Notes under the pieces: model-generated
Told to the model about the DNA's origin: nothing
Database searches by the model: none
What the model saw: the letters and a program-made list of their open reading frames with translations, nothing else
Translations under genes and position numbers: made by a program
Source of the DNA: a virus
Strand: one strand, 5' to 3'
DNA length: 60,540 bases
Virus record (IMG/VR): IMGVR_UViG_3300035701_000034
Coordinates: 1 to 60,540 of that record
Part shown: positions 60,503 to 60,540 of the stretch, piece after piece
Layout: the number at the start of each line of letters is the position of its first letter
Numbering within the stretch: the stretch's first letter is position 1

Positions 60503-60540
60503 ATGAGCGTTAAAAAGGAGCACTTTTGTAGCACATATAG
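60503..60540 (+). CDS. 5' end of a gene running off the window (partial)
   Basis: An ATG at 60503 after a consensus promoter opens a frame (MSVKKEHFCSTY) that continues past the window edge. Too short to identify. Confidence 0.55.
   Translation, partial: MSVKKEHFCSTY

Overview
The window looks like part of the genome of a large contractile-tailed phage (myovirus) infecting a member of the Bacteroidota. The phage identity rests on a gp25/gpW-type baseplate protein, a baseplate J/gp6-like wedge protein, very large tail-fibre genes, endolysin and holin candidates, RuvC, DnaG-type primase and a recombination nuclease. The host assignment rests on promoters of the form TTG-(19-20 bp)-TAnnTTT(G/A), which match the Bacteroidota -33/-7 consensus, on the scarcity of Shine-Dalgarno sequences, and on SprB-like adhesin sequence. 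The DNA is AT-rich and genes are packed with taATG or ATGA overlaps.

Layout. (1) 1-17953: virion genes: small unknowns, baseplate gp25 and gp6-like proteins, a repeat-containing tail protein, and three large fibre/adhesin genes with Thr/Ala/Pro(Val) linkers. Two glycosyltransferase genes sit among them. (2) 18066-23364: replication and regulation: ribbon-helix-helix protein, RuvC, GIY-YIG-like protein, phosphoesterase, primase and a sigma factor. (3) 23446-30355: a 1310-residue glycine-rich fibre, then GH108 endolysin, holin-like protein and a DEDD exonuclease. (4) 30436-33190: three leftward genes including an HNH nuclease and an exported host-like protein, bounded by terminators. (5) 33261-45210: amidase-like, spanin-like and methyltransferase genes, a 1418-residue probable virion protein, thioredoxin, small membrane proteins and a PolB-type exonuclease. 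(6) 45220-49764, leftward: a fused SbcD-SbcC (Mre11-Rad50) protein, a MazG-like pyrophosphohydrolase and small unknowns. (7) 49854-60540: an accessory region with two RNA ligases, two HAD phosphatases, a macrodomain-like protein, a NADAR protein, an AAA ATPase, a CYTH phosphatase, an HD hydrolase and many small unknowns.

Two promoter classes are visible. Host-like promoters precede replication, regulatory and accessory genes, including the sigma factor gene. A different element, GTATTTAT(A/T), lies 23-27 bp before the start codon of many virion and lysis genes and is a good candidate for the phage late promoter, perhaps read by the sigma factor at 22329-22904.

The two ideas I rank highest are: (a) glycosyltransferases resembling peptidyl Ser/Hyp O-glycosyltransferases, encoded between fibres that carry mucin-like Thr/Ala/Pro linkers, suggesting virion O-glycosylation; and (b) the 50392-54532 cluster joining RNA ligation, HAD phosphatases and NAD/ADP-ribose enzymes, which suggests a counter-defence module. 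All functions are read from sequence motifs and remembered families; no database search was run.
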